DNA of 64,000 nt. Source: Streptomyces cyaneofuscatus. Its GTDB lineage: Bacteria > Actinomycetota > Actinomycetes > Streptomycetales > Streptomycetaceae. Made by a program: the position numbers and the translations under genes. Shown here piece by piece: positions 50,395-59,126 of the stretch. Where the stretch lies: contig NZ_JOEM01000010.1 of NCBI RefSeq assembly GCF_000718135.1, positions 124,001-188,000 on the forward strand, in the 5' to 3' direction. Position 1 is the stretch's first letter. The number at the start of each line of letters is the position of its first letter. The notes under the pieces are model-generated. The model searched no databases. It had not been told where the DNA came from and saw only the letters and a program-made list of their open reading frames with translations.

Positions 50395-51930
50395 ATGCTG
50401 CTCGCCGAGCTCGCCCAGGTCTCCCTGGAGGTCGCCGCCACCTCCGCCCGGTCCAGGAAGGTGGCGCTCCTCGCCACGCTCTTCCGGGACGCCGGACCCG
50501 AGGACGTCCCCGTCGTCATCCCGTACCTCGCCGGACGGCTGCCCCAGGGCCGGATCGGCGTCGGCTGGCGCTCCCTCGGCGACCCCGTCGAACCCGCCGC
50601 CGAGCCCACGCTCACCGTCACCGGGGTCGACGCCGAGCTGACCGCGCTGGCCGCGATCTCGGGCACCGGCTCCCAGGCGTTGCGCCGGGACCGGCTGCGC
50701 GCCCTGTTCGCCGCCGCCACCGCCGATGAGCAGCACTTCCTGCGGGCCCTGCTCACCGGGGAGGTCCGCCAGGGCGCCCTGGACGCCGTCGCCGCCGACG
50801 CGCTGGCCAAGGCCGCCGAGGCCCCGCCCGCCGACGTCCGCCGGGCCGTGATGCTCGCCGGATCGCTCCAGGAGGTGGCCCGCTCGCTCCTCGCGGACGG
50901 CCCCGGCGCGCTCGCGGGCTTCCGCCTCACCGTGGGGCGGCCCGTCCAGCCGATGCTGGCCCACACCGCCGCCTCCGTCACCGAGGCCGTGGACAAGCTG
51001 GGCCCCTGCGCCGTGGAGGAGAAGCTCGACGGCATCCGCGTGCAGGTGCACCGGGACGGCGACCGGGTCCGCGCCTACACCCGGACCCTGGACGACATCA
51101 CCGACCGGCTGCCCGAACTCGTCACCGCCGTGGCCGCGCTGGAGACCGGGCGCTTCATCCTGGACGGCGAGGTGATCGCGCTGGGCGACGACGGCAGGCC
51201 GCGCCCCTTCCAGGAGACCGCCGCCCGGGTGAGCTCGCGGCGTGACGTGGCCGCCGCAGCCGCCGGCGTACCCGTCGTGCCCGTCTTCTTCGACGCCCTG
51301 TCGGCCGACGGCGAGGATCTCCTCGACCTTCCCTTCACCGAGCGCCACGCTGCCCTGGCCCGGCTGGTCCCCGAGGCCTTGCGGGTCCGGCGCGCGCTGG
51401 TGCCCGACCCTGAGGACACGGACGCCCGCCGGGCCGCCGACGCGTTCCTCGCCGAGACCCTGGAGCGCGGCCACGAGGGGGTCGTCGTCAAGGACCTGGC
51501 CGCCGCCTACAGCGCGGGCCGCCGGGGAGCCTCCTGGCTCAAGGTCAAGCCGGTGCACACCCTGGACCTGGTGGTGCTGGCCGCCGAATGGGGGAGCGGA
51601 CGGCGTACGGGGAAGCTCTCCAACCTCCACCTGGGCGCCCGCCGCCCCGACGGCACGTTCGCGATGCTCGGCAAGACCTTCAAGGGGCTCACCGACGCCC
51701 TGCTGGAGTGGCAGACGGAGAAGCTGCGCGAACTGGCGACCGGCGAGGACGGACACATCGTGACCGTACGTCCGGAACTCGTCGTGGAGATCGCCTACGA
51801 CGGGCTCCAGCGCTCCACCCGCTACCCGGCGGGCGTCACCCTCCGGTTCGCCCGGGTCCTGCGCTACCGCGAGGACAAGACCGCGCAGGAGGCGGACACG
51901 GTGGAGACGGTGCTCTCACGGCAGCGCTGA
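50395..51930 (+). CDS. ATP-dependent DNA ligase
   Basis: 511 aa. Motif I EEKLDGIRVQVH with the adenylated lysine K210; motif III FILDGEVIAL; motif IIIa region; motif IV EGVVVKDLAAAYSAGRRGASWLKVKP with motif V at its end. N-terminal DNA-binding domain (1-~180, beginning MLLAELAQVSLEVAATSARSRKVALLATLF) and C-terminal OB domain ending VTLRFARVLRYREDKTAQEADT. This is the LigB-type enzyme of actinobacteria, additional to NAD-dependent LigA; in mycobacteria its counterpart is dispensable and acts in repair. Co-directional with the YdjM gene, 56 bp apart. Confidence 0.93.
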   Translation: MLLAELAQVSLEVAATSARSRKVALLATLFRDAGPEDVPVVIPYLAGRLPQGRIGVGWRSLGDPVEPAAEPTLTVTGVDAELTALAAISGTGSQALRRDRLRALFAAATADEQHFLRALLTGEVRQGALDAVAADALAKAAEAPPADVRRAVMLAGSLQEVARSLLADGPGALAGFRLTVGRPVQPMLAHTAASVTEAVDKLGPCAVEEKLDGIRVQVHRDGDRVRAYTRTLDDITDRLPELVTAVAALETGRFILDGEVIALGDDGRPRPFQETAARVSSRRDVAAAAAGVPVVPVFFDALSADGEDLLDLPFTERHAALARLVPEALRVRRALVPDPEDTDARRAADAFLAETLERGHEGVVVKDLAAAYSAGRRGASWLKVKPVHTLDLVVLAAEWGSGRRTGKLSNLHLGARRPDGTFAMLGKTFKGLTDALLEWQTEKLRELATGEDGHIVTVRPELVVEIAYDGLQRSTRYPAGVTLRFARVLRYREDKTAQEADTVETVLSRQR

Positions 51931-51962
51931 GCCGCGCCCCGGGCGGGCAGGGCGCGGCTCAG
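51927..51962. terminator. Hairpin terminator overlapping the ligase stop
   Basis: Perfect 13-bp arms CTGAGCCGCGCCC (51927-51939) and GGGCGCGGCTCAG (51950-51962), ten-base loop; includes the ligase TGA and precedes the convergent NADH dehydrogenase stop. Confidence 0.75.
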
Positions 51963-51972
51963 GCGTCGGGGG

Positions 51973-53334
51973 TCAGTGCTTGATGACCGTCGACGCGGTG
52001 TGCTCCTTGATCTGCTCGGGCGTCAGATAGGCGCCCGTGTACTCGAAGTCCCGCAGCGTCGCCGGTTTGCGCGCCTGGAACCCCGTCCGTACGAAGTCGT
52101 CACCGGCGACCGCGTTGAGCAGCCAGTTCGTCATGACCCGGGTCTTGGCGACGTTCGTCCGCAGCGCCGACCAGTGGTAGCCGCGCGCCACGGCCTGCGC
52201 GGGCAGCCCGTGCAGCTCGATGCCCAGCGGCTTGGACACCGCGTCCTTGCCGCCGAGGTCCACGACGAGCCCCAGGTCCTTGTGGACGTAGTCCCTGAGC
52301 GGCTGATTGCGCAGCGAGGCGATCAAGTTGTCCGCCATCACCTTGCCCTGGCGCATCGCGTGCTGAGCGGTCGGCGGGCAGACCGCCCCGTCGCCCTTGG
52401 CCAGGTCGGGCACGGCCGCCGCGTCGCCGAGCGAGAACACCCCGTCCGAGCCCGGCAGCTTCAGCTGCGGTGTCACGGCCAGCCGGCCGCGGACGGTCTC
52501 CGCGCCCAGGGTGGCGATCAGCGGGCTGGCGGCCACCCCCGCCGTCCAGATCAGCGTCCGGCAGGGCAGCACCCGGCCGTCGGTGAACGTCACCTCCTCG
52601 GCGGAGGCCTTGGCGATGGAGACCCCGAGCGACACCTCGATGTTCCGCTTGCGGAGGATCTCCAGGGCGGCCTTCCCCAGCTTGTCGCCCAGCTCCGGCA
52701 TCAGCTTGGGCGCGATGTCGATCAGGTGCCACTTGATCAGCTTCGGATCCAGCCGGGGGTAGTGCCGGATCGCGTTCGTGGTGAGCCGTTGCAGGCAGGC
52801 GGCCGTCTCCGTGCCCGCGTAGCCGCCGCCGACCACCACGAACTGGAGCCGCGAGGCCCGCTCGGCCTCGTCCTGGCTGGCGTCGGCCAGGTCGAGCTGG
52901 GCGATGACGTGGTCGCGTACGTACGCCGCCTCCGCCAGCGTCTTCATCCCGCGCGCGTGGTCCAGCAGCCCCGGGATGTCGAACGTCCGGGTCACGCTGC
53001 CCGCGGCCAGCACGATGTAGTCGTACGGCTCGTTGACGACCTCGTCCGTGATCTTCCGGATGACGCAGACCTTGGCCTCGGTGTCCACGCCGATCGCCCC
53101 GCCGGGGATGATCCGGGTGCGGTGGCGTCGGCTGCGGCGCAGGGAGACCGCGACCGACTGGGGGGTGAGCACGCCGGAGGCCACCTGAGGCAGCAGCGGC
53201 AGGTAGAGCTGGTAGGAGAACGGCGTTACGAGCGCGATCTCGGCCTCGCCCGGAGCGAGCCTGCGCTCCAGCCGTTGTACACATTCGACACCTGCGAAGC
53301 CGGCGCCGACGACGAGAATCCTGGGTGGTGCCAC
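51973..53334 (-). CDS. Type II NADH dehydrogenase (NAD(P)/FAD oxidoreductase)
   Basis: 453 aa from GTG 53334 (VAPPRILVVGAGFAGVECVQRLERRL), with GAGAAGGGACG upstream. First dinucleotide fold binds FAD (ILVVGAGFAGVE), the second NAD(H) (VVGGGYAGTETAACL); IWTAGVAASPLI and GVFSLGDAAAVP follow, with CPPTAQHAMRQGKVMADNL and the C-terminal amphipathic region (HWSALRTNVAKTRVMTNWLLNAVAG) that docks on the membrane. Non-proton-pumping transfer of electrons from NADH to menaquinone. Family members also act as ferredoxin or sulfide reductases, but no extra Cys motif is seen. Confidence 0.9.
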   Translation of the reverse strand: MAPPRILVVGAGFAGVECVQRLERRLAPGEAEIALVTPFSYQLYLPLLPQVASGVLTPQSVAVSLRRSRRHRTRIIPGGAIGVDTEAKVCVIRKITDEVVNEPYDYIVLAAGSVTRTFDIPGLLDHARGMKTLAEAAYVRDHVIAQLDLADASQDEAERASRLQFVVVGGGYAGTETAACLQRLTTNAIRHYPRLDPKLIKWHLIDIAPKLMPELGDKLGKAALEILRKRNIEVSLGVSIAKASAEEVTFTDGRVLPCRTLIWTAGVAASPLIATLGAETVRGRLAVTPQLKLPGSDGVFSLGDAAAVPDLAKGDGAVCPPTAQHAMRQGKVMADNLIASLRNQPLRDYVHKDLGLVVDLGGKDAVSKPLGIELHGLPAQAVARGYHWSALRTNVAKTRVMTNWLLNAVAGDDFVRTGFQARKPATLRDFEYTGAYLTPEQIKEHTASTVIKH

Positions 53335-53613
53335 GGTCTGCGTCCCTTCTCGGGCTTGCGTGGTTCTGCGCTCGCCTGCCCCGTATCCCGGCCGATGCAC
53401 TCCTCATCCTCACCGGATGCACCCCGGACCGCCTCTCGGCGGGGGTGAACGGGCCGCCGCACGGTGGACCGGCGGGGTGCCGCGGTCACATCGGCTCGGT
53501 CGCTCTCATCCCGTCGCGGGAAGGCCGGGGCGCGGCGAGTACGCTGCGGGTGCGTGCGCGGCCGTGCGACGCAGGCCCTCCGCAGCCGCCCCGACTCCTC
53601 GAAAGCCCCTGGT

Positions 53614-54261
53614 ATGCCGTCGCTCCGCGCCTCGCGCCCCGCCTCACCGGCGGCCGGGATGGCGCGCGGGCTGCGGGCGGGGTCGCTCGCCGTGCTGTGC
53701 GTGTCGCTGCCGCTCGCCGCTCATCTCCTCGCCCGCTGCCAGGCTCCGGTGTGGGCCGTCGTCGCCGCGGTCGCGGTGGTCGCGGTCCCGGCGGCGGTGG
53801 TGCTGACGCGGCGGCGCCTCTCGGACAACCAGGTCGTCGGTGTCCTCGCCGTCTCGCAGCTGGCGTACCACCTGGCGTACGCGCTGCCCGGCGTCTGCCG
53901 CGCGGTGGGCGCGGAGGGCGTGCCGCTCTGGACCGAGCACGCGGCGAGCACGCATGTGCCCTCAGGTGTGCTGCCCTCCGGTCAGCTGGTCGCTCTGCTC
54001 GTCGCGGCCCGCGCCCTGGGCCTCACGGAGCTGCTGCTCGGGCGCGGCCGGCCCTTGCTGGCGGCGGTCGGCCGCCTCCTCCTGGCCTTCGTACGGCCGT
54101 CGGCCTGCGAACCTCGCGCCCACGGGCCGCGGCGCGGGCACCGGGAGCGTACGCGGCGGCTCAGGTCCGCCGTCCTCGCGCGGCTGCGGTCGGGGCGGGC
54201 CCCTCCGTTCGGGCCGCCGCTCGTCCGGTCGATGCCGGCCGGCGGCCCCTGCCTGCCCTGA
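53614..54261 (+). CDS. Hypothetical multi-pass membrane protein
   Basis: 215 aa from ATG 53614 (MPSLRASRPASPAAGMARGL); the frame is open for 50 codons upstream, but the 280 bp before it look non-coding apart from promoter-like sequence. About four to five hydrophobic segments: SLAVLCVSLPLAAHLLA, VWAVVAAVAVVAVPAAVVL, QVVGVLAVSQLAYHLAYAL, GQLVALLVAARALGLTELLL. A His-containing loop (TEHAASTHVPSGVLPSGQ) faces outward in one plausible topology. Basic C-terminal tail. It precedes the DsbA-like gene and may work with it; no family recognised. Confidence 0.7.
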   Translation: MPSLRASRPASPAAGMARGLRAGSLAVLCVSLPLAAHLLARCQAPVWAVVAAVAVVAVPAAVVLTRRRLSDNQVVGVLAVSQLAYHLAYALPGVCRAVGAEGVPLWTEHAASTHVPSGVLPSGQLVALLVAARALGLTELLLGRGRPLLAAVGRLLLAFVRPSACEPRAHGPRRGHRERTRRLRSAVLARLRSGRAPPFGPPLVRSMPAGGPCLP

Positions 54262-54340
54262 CGGCCCCGCACGCCCGTCCTGCCCCGCCGGGCACACGGC
54301 CACCGCCGTGTCCGGCCACATCCATGAGGACGCACGACCC

Positions 54341-55003
54341 ATGAAGAAGCATCTGATCGTCGCAGCAGTGATCCTGGCCGCCTTCGCCGCCGGCCTCGGC
54401 TCCTTCCTGCTGCTGGCACCCGAGGACCGCGACCGGGGGATGACGGACATCGAAGCCGCCGCCCAGGCACAGCCCGTACGGGAATCCAGCCACCGGCTCA
54501 CCTCACCGGAGCGGAGCGAGCTGACGGTGGTGGAGTTCCTGGACTTCGAGTGCGAGGCGTGCGGAGCGGTGTACCCGGCCGTGGAGAAGCTGCGCGAGGA
54601 GTACGGGGACCGGGTCACCTTCATCGCCCGCTACTTCCCGATGCCGGGCCACAAGAACGGCCAACTCGCCGCCCGAACGGTGGAGGCCGCCGCACAGCAG
54701 GGCAAGTTCGAGGAGATGTACGGCAAGCTCTTCACCACCCAGGCGCAGTGGGGCGAGGCCGACGAGTCCAAGGAACCGCTCTTCCGCGAGTACGCCGGGG
54801 AACTCGGCCTCGACATGGAGAAGTTCACCGCCGTGCTGAACGACCCGGCGACCACCGAGCGGATCGAGGCCGACCAGCGCGACGGCCTCGGCCTCGGCGT
54901 CCAGGGCACACCGACGTTCTTCGTCGACGGGCTCAGGATCCCCAACCCCGGCTCGTACGAGGAGTTCCGCGCGCTCATCGAGAAGCGGCTCGCGCGCAAG
55001 TGA
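54341..55003 (+). CDS. Membrane-anchored DsbA-like thioredoxin-fold protein
   Basis: 220 aa from ATG 54341 (MKKHLIVAAVILAAFAAGLGSFLLLAPED). One N-terminal helix anchors it, or acts as signal; the thioredoxin domain with inserted helices follows. Active site C71-E-A-C74 in DFECEACGAVYPAVEKLREEYG, and the cis-Pro in GVQGTPTFFVDG. Probably forms or isomerises disulfides outside the membrane. Followed by a 15-bp hairpin and the BlaI/M56 pair, preceded by the unknown membrane protein. Confidence 0.9.
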   Translation: MKKHLIVAAVILAAFAAGLGSFLLLAPEDRDRGMTDIEAAAQAQPVRESSHRLTSPERSELTVVEFLDFECEACGAVYPAVEKLREEYGDRVTFIARYFPMPGHKNGQLAARTVEAAAQQGKFEEMYGKLFTTQAQWGEADESKEPLFREYAGELGLDMEKFTAVLNDPATTERIEADQRDGLGLGVQGTPTFFVDGLRIPNPGSYEEFRALIEKRLARK

Positions 55004-55009
55004 AGCAGG

Positions 55010-55046
55010 GGCTTCAGGAGCACGTACGGTCCGTGCTCCTGAAGCC
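55010..55046 (+). terminator. Hairpin terminator after the DsbA-like gene
   Basis: Perfect 15-bp arms GGCTTCAGGAGCACG (55010-55024) and CGTGCTCCTGAAGCC (55032-55046), seven-base loop, 7 bp after the stop. TAGTAT at 55058-55063, just downstream, could be the -10 of the BlaI/M56 pair. Confidence 0.75.
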
Positions 55047-55113
55047 GCCGCGCGAACCTAGTATGGGAACGCGGGCGCACAGAAGAGGGCGCGGGACGGA
55101 AGAGGGACGGGGC

Positions 55114-55482
55114 ATGCGACGGCTCGGAGAGCTTGAGGCCGAGATCATGGACCGCCTGTGGACCTGGGACCGGCCGGCGACGGTCCGCGAGATCGTGGAC
55201 GACATCAACCGCCGCCGTCCCGCCGCCTACACGACGGTGATGACCGTGGCCACGATCCTCTACGACAAGGGCTGGCTGACCCGGCGCAAGCAGGGGCAGG
55301 CGTGGCTCTACACACCCGTGCGCAGCCGTGAGGCGTACTCCGCCGCTCTCATGGAGGACGCCCTGGGGGCGAGCCGGGACCGCTCGGCCGCCCTCGTCCA
55401 CTTCGTGGAGCGGATGACCGACGAGGAGGTCGCCGCGTTGCGCGAGGCGCTGCGAGCGACGGGCCGGGGCGGCGAGCTGTGA
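55114..55482 (+). CDS. BlaI/MecI-family transcriptional repressor
   Basis: 122 aa from ATG 55114 (MRRLGELEAEIMDRLWTWDRPATVREIVDDINRRRPAAYTTVMTVATILYDKGWLTR), with GAGGGACG upstream. Penicillinase-repressor winged helix (about 1-70) and a C-terminal dimerisation helix (HFVERMTDEEVAALREALRA). Cleavage by the partner membrane protease normally relieves repression. The next gene, coupled through a GTGA overlap, is that partner. No beta-lactamase gene adjoins, so the target may lie elsewhere. Confidence 0.92.
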   Translation: MRRLGELEAEIMDRLWTWDRPATVREIVDDINRRRPAAYTTVMTVATILYDKGWLTRRKQGQAWLYTPVRSREAYSAALMEDALGASRDRSAALVHFVERMTDEEVAALREALRATGRGGEL

Positions 55483-56381
55483 ACGCGGCCCCCGCCTTCC
55501 TCGGCTACGCGGCCGCCGTCGGCGTACTGGCCCCGCGCCTGCTGCTCCGCAGCAGTTGGCCGCAGCGCGCGCCGCTGCTGGCGGTCGCCGTCTGGTTCGC
55601 CCTCGCGGCGTCCTTCTCGGTCTGCGTCCAGCTGGCCGCCGCGCACCTCACCACGCCGGGGGCGCATCTGCACGGCATCCTCTACTCCTGCCGCGCGGCC
55701 CTGGGACTCGGCGGCGAACCCGACGCAGCCACCGGCCCGTCCTGGGGCCTCGTGGCGCTCGTCGTGCTGGCCGCCGCCCATCTGACCGGCTTCGCCTTCC
55801 ACGCCGTACGGGCGTACGCCGCACGCGCCCGGCACCGTGATGTCCTGGACAAGGTGGGCCGGCCCTCGGCGCGGCTGCGGGCCACGGTGGTGGACCACGC
55901 CGAACCCGCCGCGTACTGCCTGCCGGGCCGCCGCCCGCGGGTCGTCGTCAGCAGCGGTGCGGTCGACGCCCTCTCGCACGACGAGCTGGGCGCCGTCGTC
56001 GAACACGAGCGGGCCCACATCCACGGCCGCCACCACCTCGTCCTCGCGGCGGCCCACGCCTTCGCCTGGATCTTCCCGGGGCTGCCTCTGGCCCGGCATC
56101 TGCGGGAGCAGATCCCGCTGCTGCTGGAGATGGCCGCCGACGACCGGGCCCTGCGCCGCAGTCCGCAGAACGCGCTGGCCACAGCGATGTTCACGCTGGC
56201 CTCCGGCCGGGCGCCGCGCGGGGCGCTGGCGGTCGGCGGTGAGACGGTGCTGATCCGCCTGAAGCGTGTTCTGGTGCCGCCGCGCAGCGCGCATCCGGCC
56301 CTGCGCTGCACGGTCGGCACCGGCGCCCTCATGGCTCCGCTGCTGCCCGTCCTGCTGACCTGCCACGCCGGACTCGGGTGA
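55479..56381 (+). CDS. M56-family membrane metallopeptidase (BlaR1-like)
   Basis: 300 aa from GTG 55479. Four or more helices with a zinc-protease domain between: gluzincin motif H176-E-R-A-H180 in VVEHERAHIHGRHH, third ligand Glu in LLEMAADDRALRR, and YCLPGRRPRVVVSSGAVDALS. It lacks the extracellular penicillin-binding sensor domain of true BlaR1/MecR1, as do most actinobacterial M56 proteins. Cytosolic protease domain would cut the BlaI repressor. Signal unknown. Ends 12 bp before the convergent NlpC/P60 gene. Confidence 0.92.
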   Translation: MNAAPAFLGYAAAVGVLAPRLLLRSSWPQRAPLLAVAVWFALAASFSVCVQLAAAHLTTPGAHLHGILYSCRAALGLGGEPDAATGPSWGLVALVVLAAAHLTGFAFHAVRAYAARARHRDVLDKVGRPSARLRATVVDHAEPAAYCLPGRRPRVVVSSGAVDALSHDELGAVVEHERAHIHGRHHLVLAAAHAFAWIFPGLPLARHLREQIPLLLEMAADDRALRRSPQNALATAMFTLASGRAPRGALAVGGETVLIRLKRVLVPPRSAHPALRCTVGTGALMAPLLPVLLTCHAGLG

Positions 56382-56393
56382 CAGGCGCCTGCG

Positions 56394-57431
56394 TCAGATC
56401 CGTACGCCCCACATGAACGGCATCCCGCTGCGGGCCATCGACTCGTAGCGCACCTGGGCCCCCGGCTTCGGTGAGTGGAGGATCTGGCCGTTCCCGGCGT
56501 AGAAGCCGACATGGCTCAGGTCCGTGCGCATGATGACGAGGTCGCCGGGCTTGAGCGCGCCCAGGGAGTTGATCCGCGTCCCGGCGTTGGCCTGCGCCTG
56601 GGAGGTGCGCGGCAGGTTCACCCCCGCCTGGCGGAACGCCCAGGAGGTCAGACCGGAGCAGTCGAACGACCCCGGACCGGTGGCGCCCCACACGTACGGC
56701 ATGCCGACCCTGGTCTTGGCCGCCGCGAAGGCCGCGGCGGTGATGCCCGAGGCACTGGCCTCGTTGCCGAGCTCGACCCGCGCGCTGGAGCGGTTGGCGC
56801 GCTCCTCCTTGGCGGCGATCGCGGCCCGCTCCTTGGCCGTCAGCGTGTTGAGGAGCCGCTGCGCCTCGGCCAGCTTGCCCTGGATCTCCTTCTTCCGGTC
56901 GCCCAGCTCCTTCCGGGTGTCCTGGAGGTCGGCGAGCTTGGCACCGGCCTGGGTGCGCTGCTGCTGGAGGGCGCGCTGCTCGGAGAGGAAGCGGTGGAGC
57001 GCCTGCGACTGCCGTGCGCCCAGCCGGTCCAGGACCGCCGCCTCGTCCAGATAGGCGTCCGGGTCGGAGGAGAGCAGCAGCCGCACCGACGGGTCGATCC
57101 CGCCGCTGCGGTACTGGGCGGCGGCCGCCGAACCCAGCCCGCGGCGCAGCTCGTTGAGGTCTTCCTGCTTGCGGGCCACGGCCTCCTGGAGGTTGTCCGC
57201 CTCCTTGCGGAGCTTCTCCGCGTTCTCCTTCGCCCCGTTGTACTTCTCCGTGGCCTGGGTCGCCTCCTCGTGGAGGCGGTCTATCTGCGCCTGCACGCCC
57301 TTCTTGTTCGGATCGGGCAGCGGGTCGGCGGACGCCGGAGAGGCGGAGAGCGCCACGCTCACCGCGGCGGTCGCCGTGAGCACGGACGCGTAGCCGTTGC
57401 TGGGCTGCTTGGGACGACGGTGGGACGCCAC
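56394..57431 (-). CDS. Secreted NlpC/P60 hydrolase with coiled-coil (RipA-like)
   Basis: 345 aa from GTG 57431 (VASHRRPKQPSNGYASVLTATAAVSVALSASPASA), with AAGGAG nine bases upstream; an ATG at 57494 is possible but lies within the promoter. Signal peptide, then a long helical coiled-coil (about 35-205, rich in Glu, Lys, Ala: QIDRLHEEATQATEKYNGAKENAEKLRKEADNL), then the NlpC/P60 domain: SFDCSGLTSW, LSHVGFYAGNGQILHSP. The layout is like mycobacterial RipA or Streptomyces SwlA-type hydrolases, in which the coiled-coil likely binds FtsEX. Cuts gamma-D-Glu-meso-DAP cross-links. Confidence 0.93.
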   Translation of the reverse strand: MASHRRPKQPSNGYASVLTATAAVSVALSASPASADPLPDPNKKGVQAQIDRLHEEATQATEKYNGAKENAEKLRKEADNLQEAVARKQEDLNELRRGLGSAAAAQYRSGGIDPSVRLLLSSDPDAYLDEAAVLDRLGARQSQALHRFLSEQRALQQQRTQAGAKLADLQDTRKELGDRKKEIQGKLAEAQRLLNTLTAKERAAIAAKEERANRSSARVELGNEASASGITAAAFAAAKTRVGMPYVWGATGPGSFDCSGLTSWAFRQAGVNLPRTSQAQANAGTRINSLGALKPGDLVIMRTDLSHVGFYAGNGQILHSPKPGAQVRYESMARSGMPFMWGVRI

Positions 57432-57492
57432 TGAGGCGGGCTCCTTCTTCCTCGTCCGCCGGCGGGACGGCCGGGCGGAGGCTGGGCCACGC

Positions 57493-57522
57493 ATACTAAT
57501 CAACTTAGTGGCTGGGTTCCAA
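57493..57522 (-). promoter_or_regulatory. Promoter of the NlpC/P60 gene with dyad
   Basis: On the minus strand TTGGAA (57522-57517), 18 bp spacer, TAGTAT (57498-57493): a good HrdB-type pair. A perfect dyad ACTAA-TCAAC-TTAGT (57495-57509) overlaps the -10. Confidence 0.65.
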
Positions 57523-57572
57523 GCGCCTCCCGGTCGGCCTGAGTTCCCCCGCCCGCATGCGAGGATGCTGCG

Positions 57573-59111
57573 GTGACCACACCGTCCTCCCCGCCCTTGG
57601 CCGACGACCCGCCCCTCGACCAGGGGCTGGGGCAACGCGCCGCAGCGGTTCTCGTGTTCGGATCCTCGGCCGCGGTCCTGGTCGTCGAGATCGTCGCCCT
57701 GCGGCTGCTGGCCCCCTACCTCGGCCTCACCCTCGAAACCAGCACCCTGGTGATCGGCATCGCCCTCACCGCCATCGCGCTGGGCTCCTGGCTGGGCGGG
57801 CGCGTCGCCGACCAGGTCGATCCGCACCGGCTCATCGGCCCCGCGCTCGGCGTGGCGGGCGTCGTCGTCGCGCTCACCCCGCTCCTCCTGCGCACCACCG
57901 CGGAGTGGGCGGCTCCGGCGCTCCTGCTGGTCGCGGCGGGGACCCTCCTCGTCCCCGGCGCGCTGCTCTCCGCGGTGACCCCGCTCGTGACGAAGCTGCG
58001 GCTCACCAGCCTCGCCGAGACCGGGACGGTCGTGGGACGGCTCTCCGGCGTCGGCACCTTCGGCGCCATCGTCGGGACCGTCCTCACCGGCTTCGTCCTC
58101 ATCTCTCGGCTGCCGGTCAGCTCCATCCTGATCGGCCTGGGCGCCCTGCTGGTGATCGGCTCCGTGCTGGTCGGCTGGCGGGCGCGCCGCTGGCGCCGGG
58201 CCTCGGCCGTGGCGCTGGCCGCCGTCGTCGCGGGCTCCCTGGCCACCGCGTTCGCCCCGGGCGGCTGTGACGCGGAGACCCGCTACCACTGCGCCCGGAT
58301 CGTCGCGGACCCCGAGCGGGCCACCGGCCGCACCCTGGTCCTGGACGGCCTGCGCCACTCGTACGTGGACGTCGAGGACCCGACGCACCTCCGGTTCGGT
58401 TACGTACGCGCCTTCGCGTCCGTCGTCGACACCGCGTTCCCCGCAGGCGACCCCCTCGCCGCCCACCACATCGGAGGCGGCGGCCTCACCTTCCCCCGCT
58501 ACCTCGCCGCCGCACGCCCCGGAACCCGCAGCCTCGTCTCCGAGATCGACGGCGGCGTCGTCCGCATCGACCGCGAACAGCTCAACCTGGGGGCCTCCAG
58601 CGGCATCGACGTCCGTGTGGAGGACGCCCGGCTCGGCCTGAAGCGGCTGGAGACCGACAGCCGGGACCTCGTCGTCGGCGACGCGTTCGGGGGTGTCAGT
58701 GTGCCGTGGCACCTCACGACCACGGAGGCGCTGCGGGACGTCCACCGCGCCCTCAAGAAGGACGGGCTGTACGCGGCCAACGTCATCGACCACGGCCGCC
58801 TCGCCTTCGCCCGCGCCCAGGTCGCCACGCTCGCCGAGGTCTTCGAGCACGTCGCCGTCATCGGCGCCCCCGTGGACATCGGCCTCGACCCGACCGGGAC
58901 CCCGCTGGGCGGCAACATGGTGCTGCTCGCCTCCGACCGGCCGTTCGACGCGCCCGCGATCCAGGAGGCCCTGGACACGCGGGAGACCGACTGGAGGATC
59001 GCCACCGGGGACACGGTCACCGCCTGGACCGGCGACGCCACCGTCCTCACCGACGACCACGCACCCGTCGACCAGCTCCTCCAGCCGCACCCCGTCCGAA
59101 CGGCCCGGTGA
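57573..59111 (+). CDS. Fused MFS-like membrane / spermidine-synthase-like protein
   Basis: 512 aa from GTG 57573. N-terminal ~220 residues carry about seven helices (VVEIVALRLLAPYLGLTLETSTLVIGIALTAIALGSWLGGRVAD). The C-terminal half is a Rossmann-type domain like polyamine aminopropyltransferase: HIGGGGLTFPRYLAAARPGTRSLVSEIDGGVVRIDRE, VRVEDARLGLKRL and VVGDAFGGVSVPWHL. The family is often annotated as spermidine synthase, but the membrane half and altered GGGD motif (GGGG) leave the substrate open. Single gene divergent from the NlpC/P60 hydrolase by 141 bp. Confidence 0.83.
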   Translation: MTTPSSPPLADDPPLDQGLGQRAAAVLVFGSSAAVLVVEIVALRLLAPYLGLTLETSTLVIGIALTAIALGSWLGGRVADQVDPHRLIGPALGVAGVVVALTPLLLRTTAEWAAPALLLVAAGTLLVPGALLSAVTPLVTKLRLTSLAETGTVVGRLSGVGTFGAIVGTVLTGFVLISRLPVSSILIGLGALLVIGSVLVGWRARRWRRASAVALAAVVAGSLATAFAPGGCDAETRYHCARIVADPERATGRTLVLDGLRHSYVDVEDPTHLRFGYVRAFASVVDTAFPAGDPLAAHHIGGGGLTFPRYLAAARPGTRSLVSEIDGGVVRIDREQLNLGASSGIDVRVEDARLGLKRLETDSRDLVVGDAFGGVSVPWHLTTTEALRDVHRALKKDGLYAANVIDHGRLAFARAQVATLAEVFEHVAVIGAPVDIGLDPTGTPLGGNMVLLASDRPFDAPAIQEALDTRETDWRIATGDTVTAWTGDATVLTDDHAPVDQLLQPHPVRTAR

Positions 59112-59126
59112 ACCCTTTAAGGGCCC

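Noticed and set aside
55058..55063. A BlaI operator overlapping TAGTAT
   Set aside because: TAGTAT can be a -10, but no TACA-N-TGTA-type dyad surrounds it.
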